In this document: positions 26,593 to 35,383 of the stretch, piece after piece | Layout of the letters: every line of letters starts with the position of its first letter | Position numbering within the stretch: position 1 is the stretch's first letter | From: Streptomyces sp. NL15-2K | GTDB taxonomy: Bacteria; Actinomycetota; Actinomycetes; Streptomycetales; Streptomycetaceae | Length of the DNA: 64,000 nucleotides | Assembly: GCF_030551255.1 (NCBI RefSeq) | Contig: NZ_CP130630.1 | Coordinates: forward strand, 806,001-870,000 | Direction of reading: 5' to 3' | Position numbers and translations under genes: made by a program | Notes under the pieces: model-generated | Told to the model about the DNA's origin: nothing | The model's database searches: none | Seen by the model: the letters and a program-made list of their open reading frames with translations, nothing else

Positions 26593-27153
26593 ACCGGGAA
26601 CAGCCCGAGGATCCGCGGGCCGCGCGCACCCGGGCGCGGCTGCGTCGGGCCCTCCTGGACGAGTGCGCCGAGCGCCCCCCTGTCCGGGGTCGGCGTAGCC
26701 GCGCTGGTGCGCCGCGCCGGGGTAGCCCGAGCCACGTTCTACCTCCACTACGACGGCTTGGAGGCACTGGCGGTAGAGGCCTGCCCGGACGTCGTACGGG
26801 AGGCTGTGGAGGCGCTGCACGCCTGGCGTGGACGGCCCGACCCGGTGCACGCGCCGCCCGCGCCGGCGGAGTTCTTCACCACGCTCGCTCCACATGCCGC
26901 GCTGTATCGGGCCATGCCGGCCCCGGGCGGAGGTGGCCCTCTCGGCCGCGTGCTGCACCGGGATCTGCGCGCCTACAGTCTGCGTGAGCGCGAGCTCGCG
27001 GGGGCGGCGGACGCCCCGCTGGTGGCTTCGGCGGTCGCCGCCACGTTCGCGGGAGTGCTGGCCGACTGGCTGCACGGACTGCTCGACGCCGGCCCCGAGG
27101 ACATCGCCGATCAGGTCTGGCAGTTGCTGGTCGCGCTGCACGCGAGCCGGTGA
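26589..27153 (+). pseudogene. TetR-family regulator with frameshift in a C6 run
   Basis: From ATG 26589 the sequence reads as a TetR N-terminus (RTRARLRRALLDECAERP) up to a run of six C at 26675-26680. There the frame changes. Read with one base fewer, it continues as LSGVGVAALVRRAGVARATFYLHYDGLEAL, the rest of the helix-turn-helix, and on to the stop at 27151-27153 with a normal TetR C-terminal domain. Either the gene is inactive, translation slips, or the base is a sequencing error. Confidence 0.75.
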
Positions 27154-27157
27154 CGGG

Positions 27158-28024
27158 TCACGCGCAGGCCACCGTCTCCCGGGTCCGGGGCCAGGCCTCC
27201 ACACCGTCAGGTGTGCGGACGTACGCCGTGGATCGGTCGTCGGTCAGCCACAACTCCCGGTCGTCCAGGCGGTATCCGGTGTCGTGGGCGTCGTCGGGCA
27301 TCCGGACGTCGCCGTCGTACGGGGCGGTGAGCATTTCGCTCTCGAACACGCTCTTGGGATCGCGGACGTACTGGCTGCTGTCCTCACCCCGGCCCAGGTA
27401 CAGGAAGTGGGCGCTCTGCCAGTCGCAGTGTTCGGGTCCGGCGTAGCTGCTCACGGTGGTGGTCGGGATCCGGTTCCCGTCCTCGTCGGTCCAGATCTCG
27501 GCCTTCCAGGAGTCGGTGACACTCGCCGGGAGTTCGGCCGGATCGCAGGCGGCGTGGCTCTCCGGGCCCCAATCCGGCCGGTTCTTCCGGTCCTTGGCGA
27601 CGACGACCGCGACCTTGGTCCTGCCGTCCACGTCGAAGGAGTACAGGACGCGGCCGTCCGCCTCGCGTTCCACGCGGTAGCCGGACCGGGGGATCTCGCC
27701 CTCCAGGTCGAAGTGCAGCTTCAGACCCTCCTCGGGGGTCGATCCGCCGTCGCCCTCGCCCCATTCCTCGCCGCTGCCGCCCGCGTGGACCGGCCCGTCG
27801 CACTCCAGCGCCCGCCCCGCGGCACCCGACCCGGTGAGCACGGCCCGCTCGTCGTCCTCGTCCACGGCCTTCATGGGCACGTACAGCGGCCCGCTGTAGG
27901 GCGTGGCCGGGGGTGTGCCCCCGACGACCACGTCCTCGACCACGTCCTCCTCGCCGCCTTCGGCACCGCACCCCGTGGCCGCCATGGCCGTCAGTACCGC
28001 CACCGTCACGAGCCCTCCGCGCAT
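27158..28024 (-). CDS. Putative secreted lipoprotein
   Basis: A 288-residue protein with a short lipoprotein signal peptide ending in the lipobox AATGC, so it should be anchored to the outer face of the membrane. The mature part is acidic (EGGEEDVVEDVV) and has four further cysteines (CDGPV, ACDPAE, HCDWQ, VACA) that could pair. I recognise no domain. ATG 28024 and GTG 28030 are both possible starts. It follows the EssC-like gene by 76 bp in the same direction and may belong to the type VII-like island, but nothing in the protein proves it. Confidence 0.75.
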   Translation of the reverse strand: MRGGLVTVAVLTAMAATGCGAEGGEEDVVEDVVVGGTPPATPYSGPLYVPMKAVDEDDERAVLTGSGAAGRALECDGPVHAGGSGEEWGEGDGGSTPEEGLKLHFDLEGEIPRSGYRVEREADGRVLYSFDVDGRTKVAVVVAKDRKNRPDWGPESHAACDPAELPASVTDSWKAEIWTDEDGNRIPTTTVSSYAGPEHCDWQSAHFLYLGRGEDSSQYVRDPKSVFESEMLTAPYDGDVRMPDDAHDTGYRLDDRELWLTDDRSTAYVRTPDGVEAWPRTRETVACA

Positions 28025-28100
28025 CCCCACCCCTGTTCTTCGGCCGTTGCTCTGATCCTCCGACGCGGCGGCGACGCGGAACGTTCAGCACAGCCCGGGG

Positions 28101-31100
28101 TCAGTCGAGTCTGGTCTCGGGGATCTGCACGTTGATCAGTCCCCCGGAGCGCGGGTCGACCGTCAGGCCCCGGCCGGGCTTGCGGTTGCGCAGATTCGCG
28201 TGGGTCAGGCGAACGCCCAGGATGTCGCCTTCCATCAGGCTCTGGGGGTCCAGCAGCACGCCCCTGCGCTGCCGTTTCAGGGCACCCAGCCAGCCCATCG
28301 CACTGGCCATGGTGTCTCCCGTGGCGGCGGCGGCCACTCCGATGCCACGCTCCCTGCCGGATTCGACCAGGGCACGAAGGTCCCCTTCGATGTCCGGCAG
28401 GGTGAACAGGTCGGCGTCGTCGACGAGAACGACGCGGGGATCGCTGCCGGTCCCCAGAGCGGCGGTGAACTCCTGTGCTGTGGGCGTCCGTGTCGTGAGC
28501 AGCTGTACTCCCGGATGCCCGTCCAGGGCGCGCAGCGGCGAGTCCCGTGGGGTGAGGACGACGAGCCGGGTCCCGGAGGAGAGCAGGGAGACCGCGAGGC
28601 TCGCCAGCGTGGTGCTGCGGCCGGAGCCGGGTGGCCCGGCGATCGCCAGCGTCGGTGGGGAGTCCGCGAAGTCCACGCCCACCGGAGCGACCTCGTCACC
28701 GCCCAGCCCCAGCAAGCCCCACATGGGCCGGCGGAACTCCTCGGCCACCTTCTCGTACGCCTCGGTGAAGGCCACCTTCGCGGGCAGCGAGCCGATGCGC
28801 ACGGGCCGACGGGCGGCGGGCAGCCCCGCGTCGCGGCGGGTGGCCTCGGCGCCGATCGCGCGCAGGGCCTCCGCCTGCTCCTGACCGGATGCCCCGGGCC
28901 CGAGCAGGGCCACCTGGATCTCGGTGCCTTCGGAGATCCAGCCCTGTCCGGGCCTGATCACGTCGGGCATTTCCTGCCAGCGTTTGCCCACGGCCTGGTA
29001 CTCGGTGCGTTCGTTCAGCCGCAGCAGCAGCTTGTTGTCGTTGAGCGAGGCGGCCCGTCCGGCCAGCAGGGCGCGCTCGGACGTGGCGACGACGTGCAGA
29101 CCCGAGGCGGCGCCTTCCCGCAGCAGGCGGTTGAGCTGGTCCATCTGCCGGCCGCCGTTGTGCTCGGCGATGAGGTCGACGAGCGCGTCCCAGCCGTCGA
29201 TGAGCAGCAGGACGTGTGCGGGGCGGGCTGCCGTGGGGACGATCTCGCGCAGCTCCGCCAGGTTCGCGGCGTGATGCTGCGTCAATTGTTCCTGGCGCCG
29301 CTCCAGTTCCGCGTCGAGCCGGGCGAACAGCCGCTCCAGCCGTTCGAGGTCGCTGCGGGGCACGACGGCTCCGCAGTGCGGCAGCACGCCCAGGGCGGAC
29401 AGGGCGCCGCCCGCGAAGTCGATGCCGTACAGGTGCACGTCCGCGGCCGAGTGGCCGCGGGCCAGCGCCCCGGCGATGGTCCGCAGGACCTGCGACCGGC
29501 CGGAGCGCGGGATGCCGATGACGTACAGGTGCCCGAAGGTGTCGAGGTCCAGCTGGACCGGCAGTTGGGCCTGCGATTCGGGAAGGTCCGACAGGGCCCA
29601 GGGCACGGGGGCGAGCCGGGTGCCCTCGGTCGGTTCGGGCTGTGGCAGGTCGTCGATCAGCACCTTCTGGTCGATCGGAGGCAGCCATGGACTGGGCTGC
29701 GGGGCGCAGCCGACCAGTTCCGCCGCCTCGTTCAGCGCTTCGACGAGGGCGTTGAGGTCGGTGGGCAGTTCGTCGTCCATGGCGGCGACGGCGGGCTCGT
29801 CGACGGGCCCCGGCAGCCCGACGGCACGGCCGAGACGCTGCCACGGCAGTTCGGTCCCCCACATCTGCGGGGTCTCCTCCCCCGTGGCCCGCTGCGGCTG
29901 CGCGGCCGGTTCGGCCCCGGGCCGGGTGGCTCCGGCGTACGCGGTCTGGAAGGGGACGACCGTTCCGTGCCCGAGGCGGGCCAGGGCCCGGCCGGGGGTG
30001 TTCGGGGAGATGCTGACCGCGTCCTTGGTGTCGATGACGTCCTGGCTCTCGGCGGCGTCGGTGACGCGCAGGGCGATCCGCAGGTTGGTGTTGGCGCGGA
30101 TGTCGGCGCTGACCACGCCCGCCGGACGCTGGGTGGCGAGGATCAGATGGATGCCCAGTGACCGGCCGCGCTGGGCAATGCTCACCAGGCCGGGGATGAA
30201 GTCCGGGATCTCCCGGTACAGGGTGGCGAACTCGTCGATGACGATGACCAGCCGGGGCACGGGCGCGAGCCCCGGGTTGCGGCGGCGCATGCCCTGGTAC
30301 TCGGGCAGGTCCTTGGCCCCGGCGGCCGCCAGGATGTGCTCGCGGCGCATCAGCTCGGCGGACAGCGAGGTCAGGGCACGCTGCACGAGGTGGCTGTCGA
30401 GGTCGGTGACCATGCCGAGGGTGTGGGGCAGCTTGACGCAGTCCTTGAAGGCGCTGCCGCCCTTGTAGTCGACGAGGACGAAGGTCAGCTCGTCGGGCCG
30501 GTTGACGGCGGCGAGCGAGGCCACGAAGGTCTGCAGCAGCTCCGACTTGCCGGATCCGGTGGTGCCGGCCACCAGGCCGTGCGGACCGTCCTTCACCAGG
30601 TCGAAGGCGGCCGGGCCGTCGTAGCCCGCGCCGATCAGCAGCGAGTTGGACGACGACCGCTCCGTCCAGCGCGCCGCGATCATCCGGCCGCTGGGCTCCG
30701 GCAGCCCCAGCAGGTCGAGCAGGCCGACGCTGTCGGGCAGGCCCTCGGAGGCGTCCGGGGTGACGTCGTGGATCGGCGCGATGCCCCGGGCGAGGCGCTC
30801 GCACCAGGCGGGTTCGACCAGGTCGGGGCGGATGTGGGGGACGTCGGGCTGTCCGGTGCGGCGCAGGGTCAGCCGCTGGTTCTCGTAGCGGACGACCGCG
30901 GTGCACTCCTCGGGGAGGAGGCGTTCCTCGTGGTCCAGGCAGAGGGGGAAGATCCGGACCGCCGGGCCCTCCTTCAGGATGGAGACGACGCCGGGGACGT
31001 CGCGCAGGCGGCGGGCGCCGTCCATCACGACGAGCACGTCCGGTTCGCTGAGCAGGGCCTTGCTCATGGTCGACTCGGTGGCCCGCTGGCGGGTGCGCAG

Positions 31101-32702
31101 GGTGGCGACCAGTTCGGCCACGCGGTTGGCCACCGTCTCGGGGTCGTTGCCGATGAGGGTGGCGGCTCCCCCGCGGGATCCGGGCAGACCGTCCCGGGAG
31201 TGCGGCAGCCAGCAGGCCCACTCCCAGGACTCCTGGGACGTCTTGTCGGTCAGGATGACGATCCGCAGGTCACGGGGGGTGTGCAGGGTGGCCGCCTGGG
31301 CCGTCATCCATCGCGCCAGGGCCTGGACCGGACCGGTCTCCCCGGCCAGGCCCACCACTGCGCACTGCTCCAGGTCGACGCTGACGGGAGCATCCGGGAT
31401 GGACCAGTGCACCGCTGTGTGGTTCTCCTCGCGCGCCGAGTCGTCGATGCCCAGCAGGGACAGCTGCTCGGCGGTCCCGATCCGCAGGGCGAGGTGGTCC
31501 GGGTCGCCGCGGCGGCGCTCCCACAGCCGGTGGCCCGGGCCGACCGCCCACAGTCCCGCCAGCGCCGGGTCGGGCGCGCTGTCGGTCCGCAGCCGCTGCT
31601 CCTTGGCGACCCGGTACCGGACGTCCTCCTCCAGGGAGCCGCGGCGCAGCCGGTAGACGCGGCACTTCTCCTCGTAGTCCTTGCGTGCCTGGCGCCGCCC
31701 GCTGAAGTGGTTCGCCGCCATGATCAGCGGCGATACGAGCATGAAGACCAGGTAGTAGTACGAGTTCCAGAAGAGGACCATGGCGATGCCCATGACCATG
31801 GGGGCGAACGCCATGATGAGGGGAATGGGCCGGCGCCCGGGCTGCTCGGGGGGTGCGGGCAGCCGGAATCGCTCGGGCGCGAGGTGCGGCAGCATGCGCG
31901 GCGGGCGGTTGTAGTCCAGGCCCCCGCCGCCCTCGGACGGCACCACCGCGGCGTCCCTGCGGGTCGGTTCGGCCGACCGCAGCAGGAATTCGCCGACGGC
32001 GAGCTCGGCGCCGAGGGGCCAGGACTCCCAGCCGTCGGGGAGGGCGACGGTGCCCCAGGAGGCGTCGGTGTCCTGCTCCTCCTCCGCGTCTTCGTCCTCG
32101 TCCTCATCCACGAGGGGGAGCAGGGGGAGGTCGGGCTTGCCTCGGTGTTCCGGCGGCTCCGGGACGGACAGCCGGGCCGTGCCGTCCGCCGGCAGCTCCA
32201 CGATGGCGGATCCGTCCGGGCGTACGGCGACCCGTATGCCGTCGGCCGGAAGGCCGCGTCCCTCCAGCGGTACGGCGGAGCCCTCCAGGGGGCCGATGCC
32301 GTGGGTGCCGACGCCGAGGGCGTACACCCGTCCGGCGTCGGGTCCGCCCACCACCTGCAGTTCCACGAGCGGTGAGTGGTCGACCCGCTGCGGCTGTGGC
32401 ATCCCGGAGCGCTCGGGCCCGTACTCCGCACCGGCCTGCGGAACGGGGGCTCCGAGGCCGATGACGCTGCCGTCCATGACCGGGGTGGCGGCCAGCGGCG
32501 CCCCGGGAGGCAGTACTTCGCCTTCCAGGTAACAGACCGGCGCGGAGGGTGCTTTCGTCGTTGCGGATCCCGTGTCGCCGGCCCGCATCCGGACCAGGTG
32601 TTCGGCGAATTCGCGCACGGGTGTGGAGGCGTCGGCGCTCAGCATGACGTCCTGACGGCTTGCGGGGTCGCCGTCGGTAACGGTGGTGATGAGAAGTTTC
32701 AC
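28101..32702 (-). CDS. EssC/EccC-like type VII secretion ATPase (three FtsK/SpoIIIE modules)
   Basis: A 1,533-residue membrane ATPase, likely the motor of the island. The N-terminal 230 residues look like a beta-rich FHA-type region with an acidic linker (DEDEDEDAEEEQD). Two membrane helices lie at about 297-325. Three FtsK/SpoIIIE modules follow: the first has an intact Walker A (GTTGSGKSE, about 712) and Walker B (VIVIDEFATL); the second (GIPRSGRSQ, about 1064) and third (GPPGSGRST, about 1360) have Arg for the P-loop Lys. One fused chain with N-terminal FHA-like part resembles firmicute EssC rather than split mycobacterial EccCa/Cb. GTG 32702 follows AGGGGAG. It is third in an operon behind a sigma factor and a membrane protein. 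No EccB, D, E or mycosin gene is nearby. Confidence 0.9.
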   Translation of the reverse strand: MKLLITTVTDGDPASRQDVMLSADASTPVREFAEHLVRMRAGDTGSATTKAPSAPVCYLEGEVLPPGAPLAATPVMDGSVIGLGAPVPQAGAEYGPERSGMPQPQRVDHSPLVELQVVGGPDAGRVYALGVGTHGIGPLEGSAVPLEGRGLPADGIRVAVRPDGSAIVELPADGTARLSVPEPPEHRGKPDLPLLPLVDEDEDEDAEEEQDTDASWGTVALPDGWESWPLGAELAVGEFLLRSAEPTRRDAAVVPSEGGGGLDYNRPPRMLPHLAPERFRLPAPPEQPGRRPIPLIMAFAPMVMGIAMVLFWNSYYYLVFMLVSPLIMAANHFSGRRQARKDYEEKCRVYRLRRGSLEEDVRYRVAKEQRLRTDSAPDPALAGLWAVGPGHRLWERRRGDPDHLALRIGTAEQLSLLGIDDSAREENHTAVHWSIPDAPVSVDLEQCAVVGLAGETGPVQALARWMTAQAATLHTPRDLRIVILTDKTSQESWEWACWLPHSRDGLPGSRGGAATLIGNDPETVANRVAELVATLRTRQRATESTMSKALLSEPDVLVVMDGARRLRDVPGVVSILKEGPAVRIFPLCLDHEERLLPEECTAVVRYENQRLTLRRTGQPDVPHIRPDLVEPAWCERLARGIAPIHDVTPDASEGLPDSVGLLDLLGLPEPSGRMIAARWTERSSSNSLLIGAGYDGPAAFDLVKDGPHGLVAGTTGSGKSELLQTFVASLAAVNRPDELTFVLVDYKGGSAFKDCVKLPHTLGMVTDLDSHLVQRALTSLSAELMRREHILAAAGAKDLPEYQGMRRRNPGLAPVPRLVIVIDEFATLYREIPDFIPGLVSIAQRGRSLGIHLILATQRPAGVVSADIRANTNLRIALRVTDAAESQDVIDTKDAVSISPNTPGRALARLGHGTVVPFQTAYAGATRPGAEPAAQPQRATGEETPQMWGTELPWQRLGRAVGLPGPVDEPAVAAMDDELPTDLNALVEALNEAAELVGCAPQPSPWLPPIDQKVLIDDLPQPEPTEGTRLAPVPWALSDLPESQAQLPVQLDLDTFGHLYVIGIPRSGRSQVLRTIAGALARGHSAADVHLYGIDFAGGALSALGVLPHCGAVVPRSDLERLERLFARLDAELERRQEQLTQHHAANLAELREIVPTAARPAHVLLLIDGWDALVDLIAEHNGGRQMDQLNRLLREGAASGLHVVATSERALLAGRAASLNDNKLLLRLNERTEYQAVGKRWQEMPDVIRPGQGWISEGTEIQVALLGPGASGQEQAEALRAIGAEATRRDAGLPAARRPVRIGSLPAKVAFTEAYEKVAEEFRRPMWGLLGLGGDEVAPVGVDFADSPPTLAIAGPPGSGRSTTLASLAVSLLSSGTRLVVLTPRDSPLRALDGHPGVQLLTTRTPTAQEFTAALGTGSDPRVVLVDDADLFTLPDIEGDLRALVESGRERGIGVAAAATGDTMASAMGWLGALKRQRRGVLLDPQSLMEGDILGVRLTHANLRNRKPGRGLTVDPRSGGLINVQIPETRLD

Positions 32703-32774
32703 GTCTCCCCTTCGGTTCTTGGGGGTGAGCAAAGGGAGTGGGGTGCGTGGCGCGGAACGCCGTACGGCTGCGGG

Positions 32775-34058
32775 CTACTCGTCGCCGGTGGAGGACGCCT
32801 GGTTGGGGCGGGTCCGGGCGGTGGTCGGTTCGGACAGCAGGTCCGGGCCGGTGAGGGTCCGGGCCGGGGCGGCCGGGGCCGCGAGCGCGGGTTCCTCCGT
32901 GAGCTCGTGGGGTTCCGGCGCTCGCCGCTCCGGTTGCGTACGCGGTTCGACGGCCGGCTCGACCGGGCCGCGCCGCTCGGGTGCGCGGCGCGAGCGACGC
33001 CGGTCCACCCGTACGGCCGCGGCGACGGCCCTGCTCAGCGGGGCGCAGTCCGCGTACAGGCCGAGTTCCGGGGCGGTGACCCGGCCCCGGGCGTCGACGC
33101 GGAGGGCCCAGCTGTGCCCGGGCACCGGGCCGTCGACGAGACAGACGACGGTGCCGGAGGCGGCGAGCGCTCCCAGCTTCCGGGCCTGTTCCCGGGTGGG
33201 GTCGGCGCAGACCACGACGCCGGTGGTGGCGGTGACCGCCTCCTCCGACTCCTGCGAAAACGTGTCCTGCAGTTCCCGCAGCACGGTGTCGAGCCGCTCC
33301 CCGTGGTGGTGGGGGTGAACACCGTCCGTCACGGTCACCGAGGCTCCGCTGCCCGGCCGGTCGAGCTGGGCGGCCAGCGCGTGGAGCAGGCGCGTCCGGG
33401 CGGCGGAGTCGCCTTCGACGCTGATCATCCGTGGCCCGGCGGCCAGGTCGAGGTGGACGCAGGCGTCGTCCGCCATGCCGACGGCGACGGGCAGCGGCCG
33501 GACCCGGGCGCCGGCACGGGGCACGGCGTCGGGCAGCGCCGCCGTGTGGTCGCCGGTGACAGAGTCGACGGAGATTTCCGAGTTGTCGAGTTCCAGGCAC
33601 CAGGACTGCGGACCCGGTCCGTCGTCGGTCTCCCACGGAGCGGGGGGTTCGGGCAGCCGCCGGGCGGCTATCTGCACGGCGGCCCACCCCGGCTGAGTCC
33701 GCAGCCCGTAGGCGAACGCCCCGGGCGCGGTGCCGAGGGCAGCCCCGGCCGCGTCCAGCAGCCGCCGTACGAGTAGTCCGGCGCGGGGGTCGGACAGCTG
33801 ACGGGCCAGGGTGCGAACCCCTCGGCGGTGGCGCCGGTACGCGCGCAGCGGCTCACCGAACGCCTGCCGGGTCAGGGCGAGCTCCCTGGCGACGCGTCGC
33901 CGGCACCGCCGCCAGCCGCCGTGCTTGCGTACGACGTGCCGCAGCAGGAGGAAGAACAGCAGGAGCACTACGACGGCGACGAGGATCACCGTCCACACCG
34001 ACTTGTCGGGCTTGGCCAGCGCGATCAGGTGCCCGGGCCCCCGTGCGCCCGCCGTCAT
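32775..34058 (-). CDS. Single-TM protein of the type VII-like operon, unknown function
   Basis: A 427-residue protein with one N-terminal membrane helix (about 19-41) followed by a basic region, so the bulk is probably cytosolic. The middle has an FtsK/EccC-flavoured beta-alpha pattern: HLDLAAGPRMISVEGDSAARTRLLHALAAQL sits where a P-loop and following helix would be but lacks the GK(S/T). VVVCADPTREQARKLGALA follows. The C-terminus is Pro/Arg/Glu-rich and disordered. I infer a degenerate ATPase-like partner of the EssC-like protein. Its ATG overlaps the sigma factor stop (ATGA), and the EssC-like gene starts 72 bp after its stop. Confidence 0.75.
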   Translation of the reverse strand: MTAGARGPGHLIALAKPDKSVWTVILVAVVVLLLFFLLLRHVVRKHGGWRRCRRRVARELALTRQAFGEPLRAYRRHRRGVRTLARQLSDPRAGLLVRRLLDAAGAALGTAPGAFAYGLRTQPGWAAVQIAARRLPEPPAPWETDDGPGPQSWCLELDNSEISVDSVTGDHTAALPDAVPRAGARVRPLPVAVGMADDACVHLDLAAGPRMISVEGDSAARTRLLHALAAQLDRPGSGASVTVTDGVHPHHHGERLDTVLRELQDTFSQESEEAVTATTGVVVCADPTREQARKLGALAASGTVVCLVDGPVPGHSWALRVDARGRVTAPELGLYADCAPLSRAVAAAVRVDRRRSRRAPERRGPVEPAVEPRTQPERRAPEPHELTEEPALAAPAAPARTLTGPDLLSEPTTARTRPNQASSTGDE

Positions 34059-34627
34059 GCCGCCACCAGCATGTGCCGAAGGTGGCGCCGGCGCAGCTCC
34101 CGCAGGGCGTGGTGGGTGCGGGACTTCACCGTGCCCGGCGGTATGGACAGGGCGTCCGCCGCGTCCGGGCCGGTCCAGCCCAGCACGTAGACGTAGAACA
34201 GGATCTCGCGATGAGGCTGGGAGAGGCGGGAGAGGGCGTTCACGAGGAAGCAGCGGTGAACCGCCTGGCTGATCGGGTCGACCGCTTCGGCGTGGGTCTC
34301 CAGAAGCTCCTGGTGGAACTCGGGGCGCGTCTGCTCGCGTCGGGTCCAGTCGACCACCAGGTTGTGGGCCACCCGGAACAGCCAGGCCCGCGACGCGGAC
34401 CAGCCCGGTGGCTGGTCCGCGGAGCTCAGCCAGGCGCGCAGCAGCGTCTCCTGGACGAAGTCCTCGGCTCGCTGCCGGTCGCCGCGCAGCAGTCCGCTGA
34501 CGTAGCGCAGCAGCGGGCCGTGGTGCCGTTCGTAGAGCTCACGGACAAATCCGTCGGCGGTGGGAGCGTTTGCACCACGTCTGTGAGAGCTCCCGGCGGC
34601 GCGGGAGCTGGTCGTGGGCGTTCTCAT
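34055..34627 (-). CDS. ECF-type RNA polymerase sigma factor
   Basis: A 190-residue sigma factor with region 2 (FVRELYERHHGPLLRYVSGLLRGDRQRAEDFVQETLLRAW, then ASRAWLFRVAHNLVVDWTRR) and region 4 (LSQPHREILFYVYVLGWTGPDAADALSIPPGTVKSRTHHALRELR). No anti-sigma gene with a zinc-binding motif lies beside it. The next gene overlaps its stop, so it is co-transcribed with the membrane protein and EssC-like ATPase and likely directs transcription of the island. ATG 34627 follows GGGAGG at 5-7 nt. Confidence 0.88.
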   Translation of the reverse strand: MRTPTTSSRAAGSSHRRGANAPTADGFVRELYERHHGPLLRYVSGLLRGDRQRAEDFVQETLLRAWLSSADQPPGWSASRAWLFRVAHNLVVDWTRREQTRPEFHQELLETHAEAVDPISQAVHRCFLVNALSRLSQPHREILFYVYVLGWTGPDAADALSIPPGTVKSRTHHALRELRRRHLRHMLVAA

Positions 34628-34868
34628 GGGTGCCTCCCCCAGTGCCGGCGTCGCTGTCGTGAGCCGGTCGGGTAGTGCGCCGCGCGTGCGGCATAGCTGA
34701 GCAGGGTGATTCGGGGTATTCCCCGGGGTGACCAGCACGTTCACGAACGGAACGAGCGGTTCCTATTGGGGCGTGAGTCTATGTGCGCTGATCCGACTTG
34801 CAAGAGGCTTCGAGGTGAACGTGGAGTTCTACATGAGAACGTGACCAGCGCATATAGGACGACATGCC

Positions 34869-34914
34869 CCAAGGGGTGCCGGCCCGGATGTTCCTCCGGG
34901 GCGGCACCCCTTGG
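34869..34914 (-). terminator. Hairpin after the WXG100-like gene
   Basis: CCAAGGGGTGCCG (34869-34881) pairs perfectly with CGGCACCCCTTGG (34902-34914), a 13-bp stem. It lies 17 bp beyond the stop of the small helical protein on the minus strand. The rest of 34628-34868 contains the promoter region of the sigma factor operon and no gene. Confidence 0.85.
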
Positions 34915-34931
34915 ACGTGCGGGACCCTCGG

Positions 34932-35237
34932 TCACCTGCTGGGGGGCATGCTGTTCCTGATCTGTTCGTCCGTCTTGAGGAAGTTGTCCTTGACCTGCCG
35001 GTACTGCTGTGCGAACTGCGTAATGTTCGTCACCGCCTCTGTCACCGACTTGTTGAAGGCCGTGTAGGAGTCCTCCAGCGCCTGGCGGCTCGCCGGCAGC
35101 ACCAGGCCGCTGTCGAGCAGGGTGACGACCTCGTTCTGGAGGCTCTGGAGCTGGGGCACCAGGGTGTGGTGGACGGCGTTGTCGAGCTTGGTGGCCGTGG
35201 CTTCGACCATCTCGTCGTCGATGTGGAGCTTCGCCAT
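34932..35237 (-). CDS. WXG100-sized helical protein, putative type VII substrate
   Basis: A 101-residue all-helical protein of ESAT-6/WXG100 length: LHIDDEMVEATATKLDNAVHHTLVPQLQSLQNEV as first helix, then a turn and FNKSVTEAVTNITQFAQQYRQVKDNFLKTDEQI as second. The turn has ALEDSYTAF rather than a Trp-x-Gly, so the signature itself is absent. A helical hairpin like this next to an EssC-like ATPase is most likely a secreted substrate or chaperone partner. ATG 35237 follows GAGGAAT. Hairpins on both sides make it a unit transcribed separately from the coiled-coil gene, at least in part. Confidence 0.8.
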   Translation of the reverse strand: MAKLHIDDEMVEATATKLDNAVHHTLVPQLQSLQNEVVTLLDSGLVLPASRQALEDSYTAFNKSVTEAVTNITQFAQQYRQVKDNFLKTDEQIRNSMPPSR

Positions 35238-35339
35238 GATTCCTCTTCGTGTTTCTGTCCGCCGGTCGTGACCGGCCGGCGCACGTGGTGATGGGTGGAA
35301 CCTCCGGCGCACGACCGGGGTCGCAGCAGTCCGGTGGGG

Positions 35340-35381
35340 CCCTGCGGGCGCCTGGGTAGGGGGAGGGGGGCGCCCGCAGGG
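35340..35381 (-). terminator. Strong hairpin directly after the coiled-coil gene stop
   Basis: CCCTGCGGGCGCC (35340-35352) pairs perfectly with GGCGCCCGCAGGG (35369-35381), a 13-bp stem, starting 2 bp past the stop codon on the minus strand. It probably ends or attenuates transcription before the WXG100-like gene. Confidence 0.85.
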
Positions 35382-35383
35382 AG

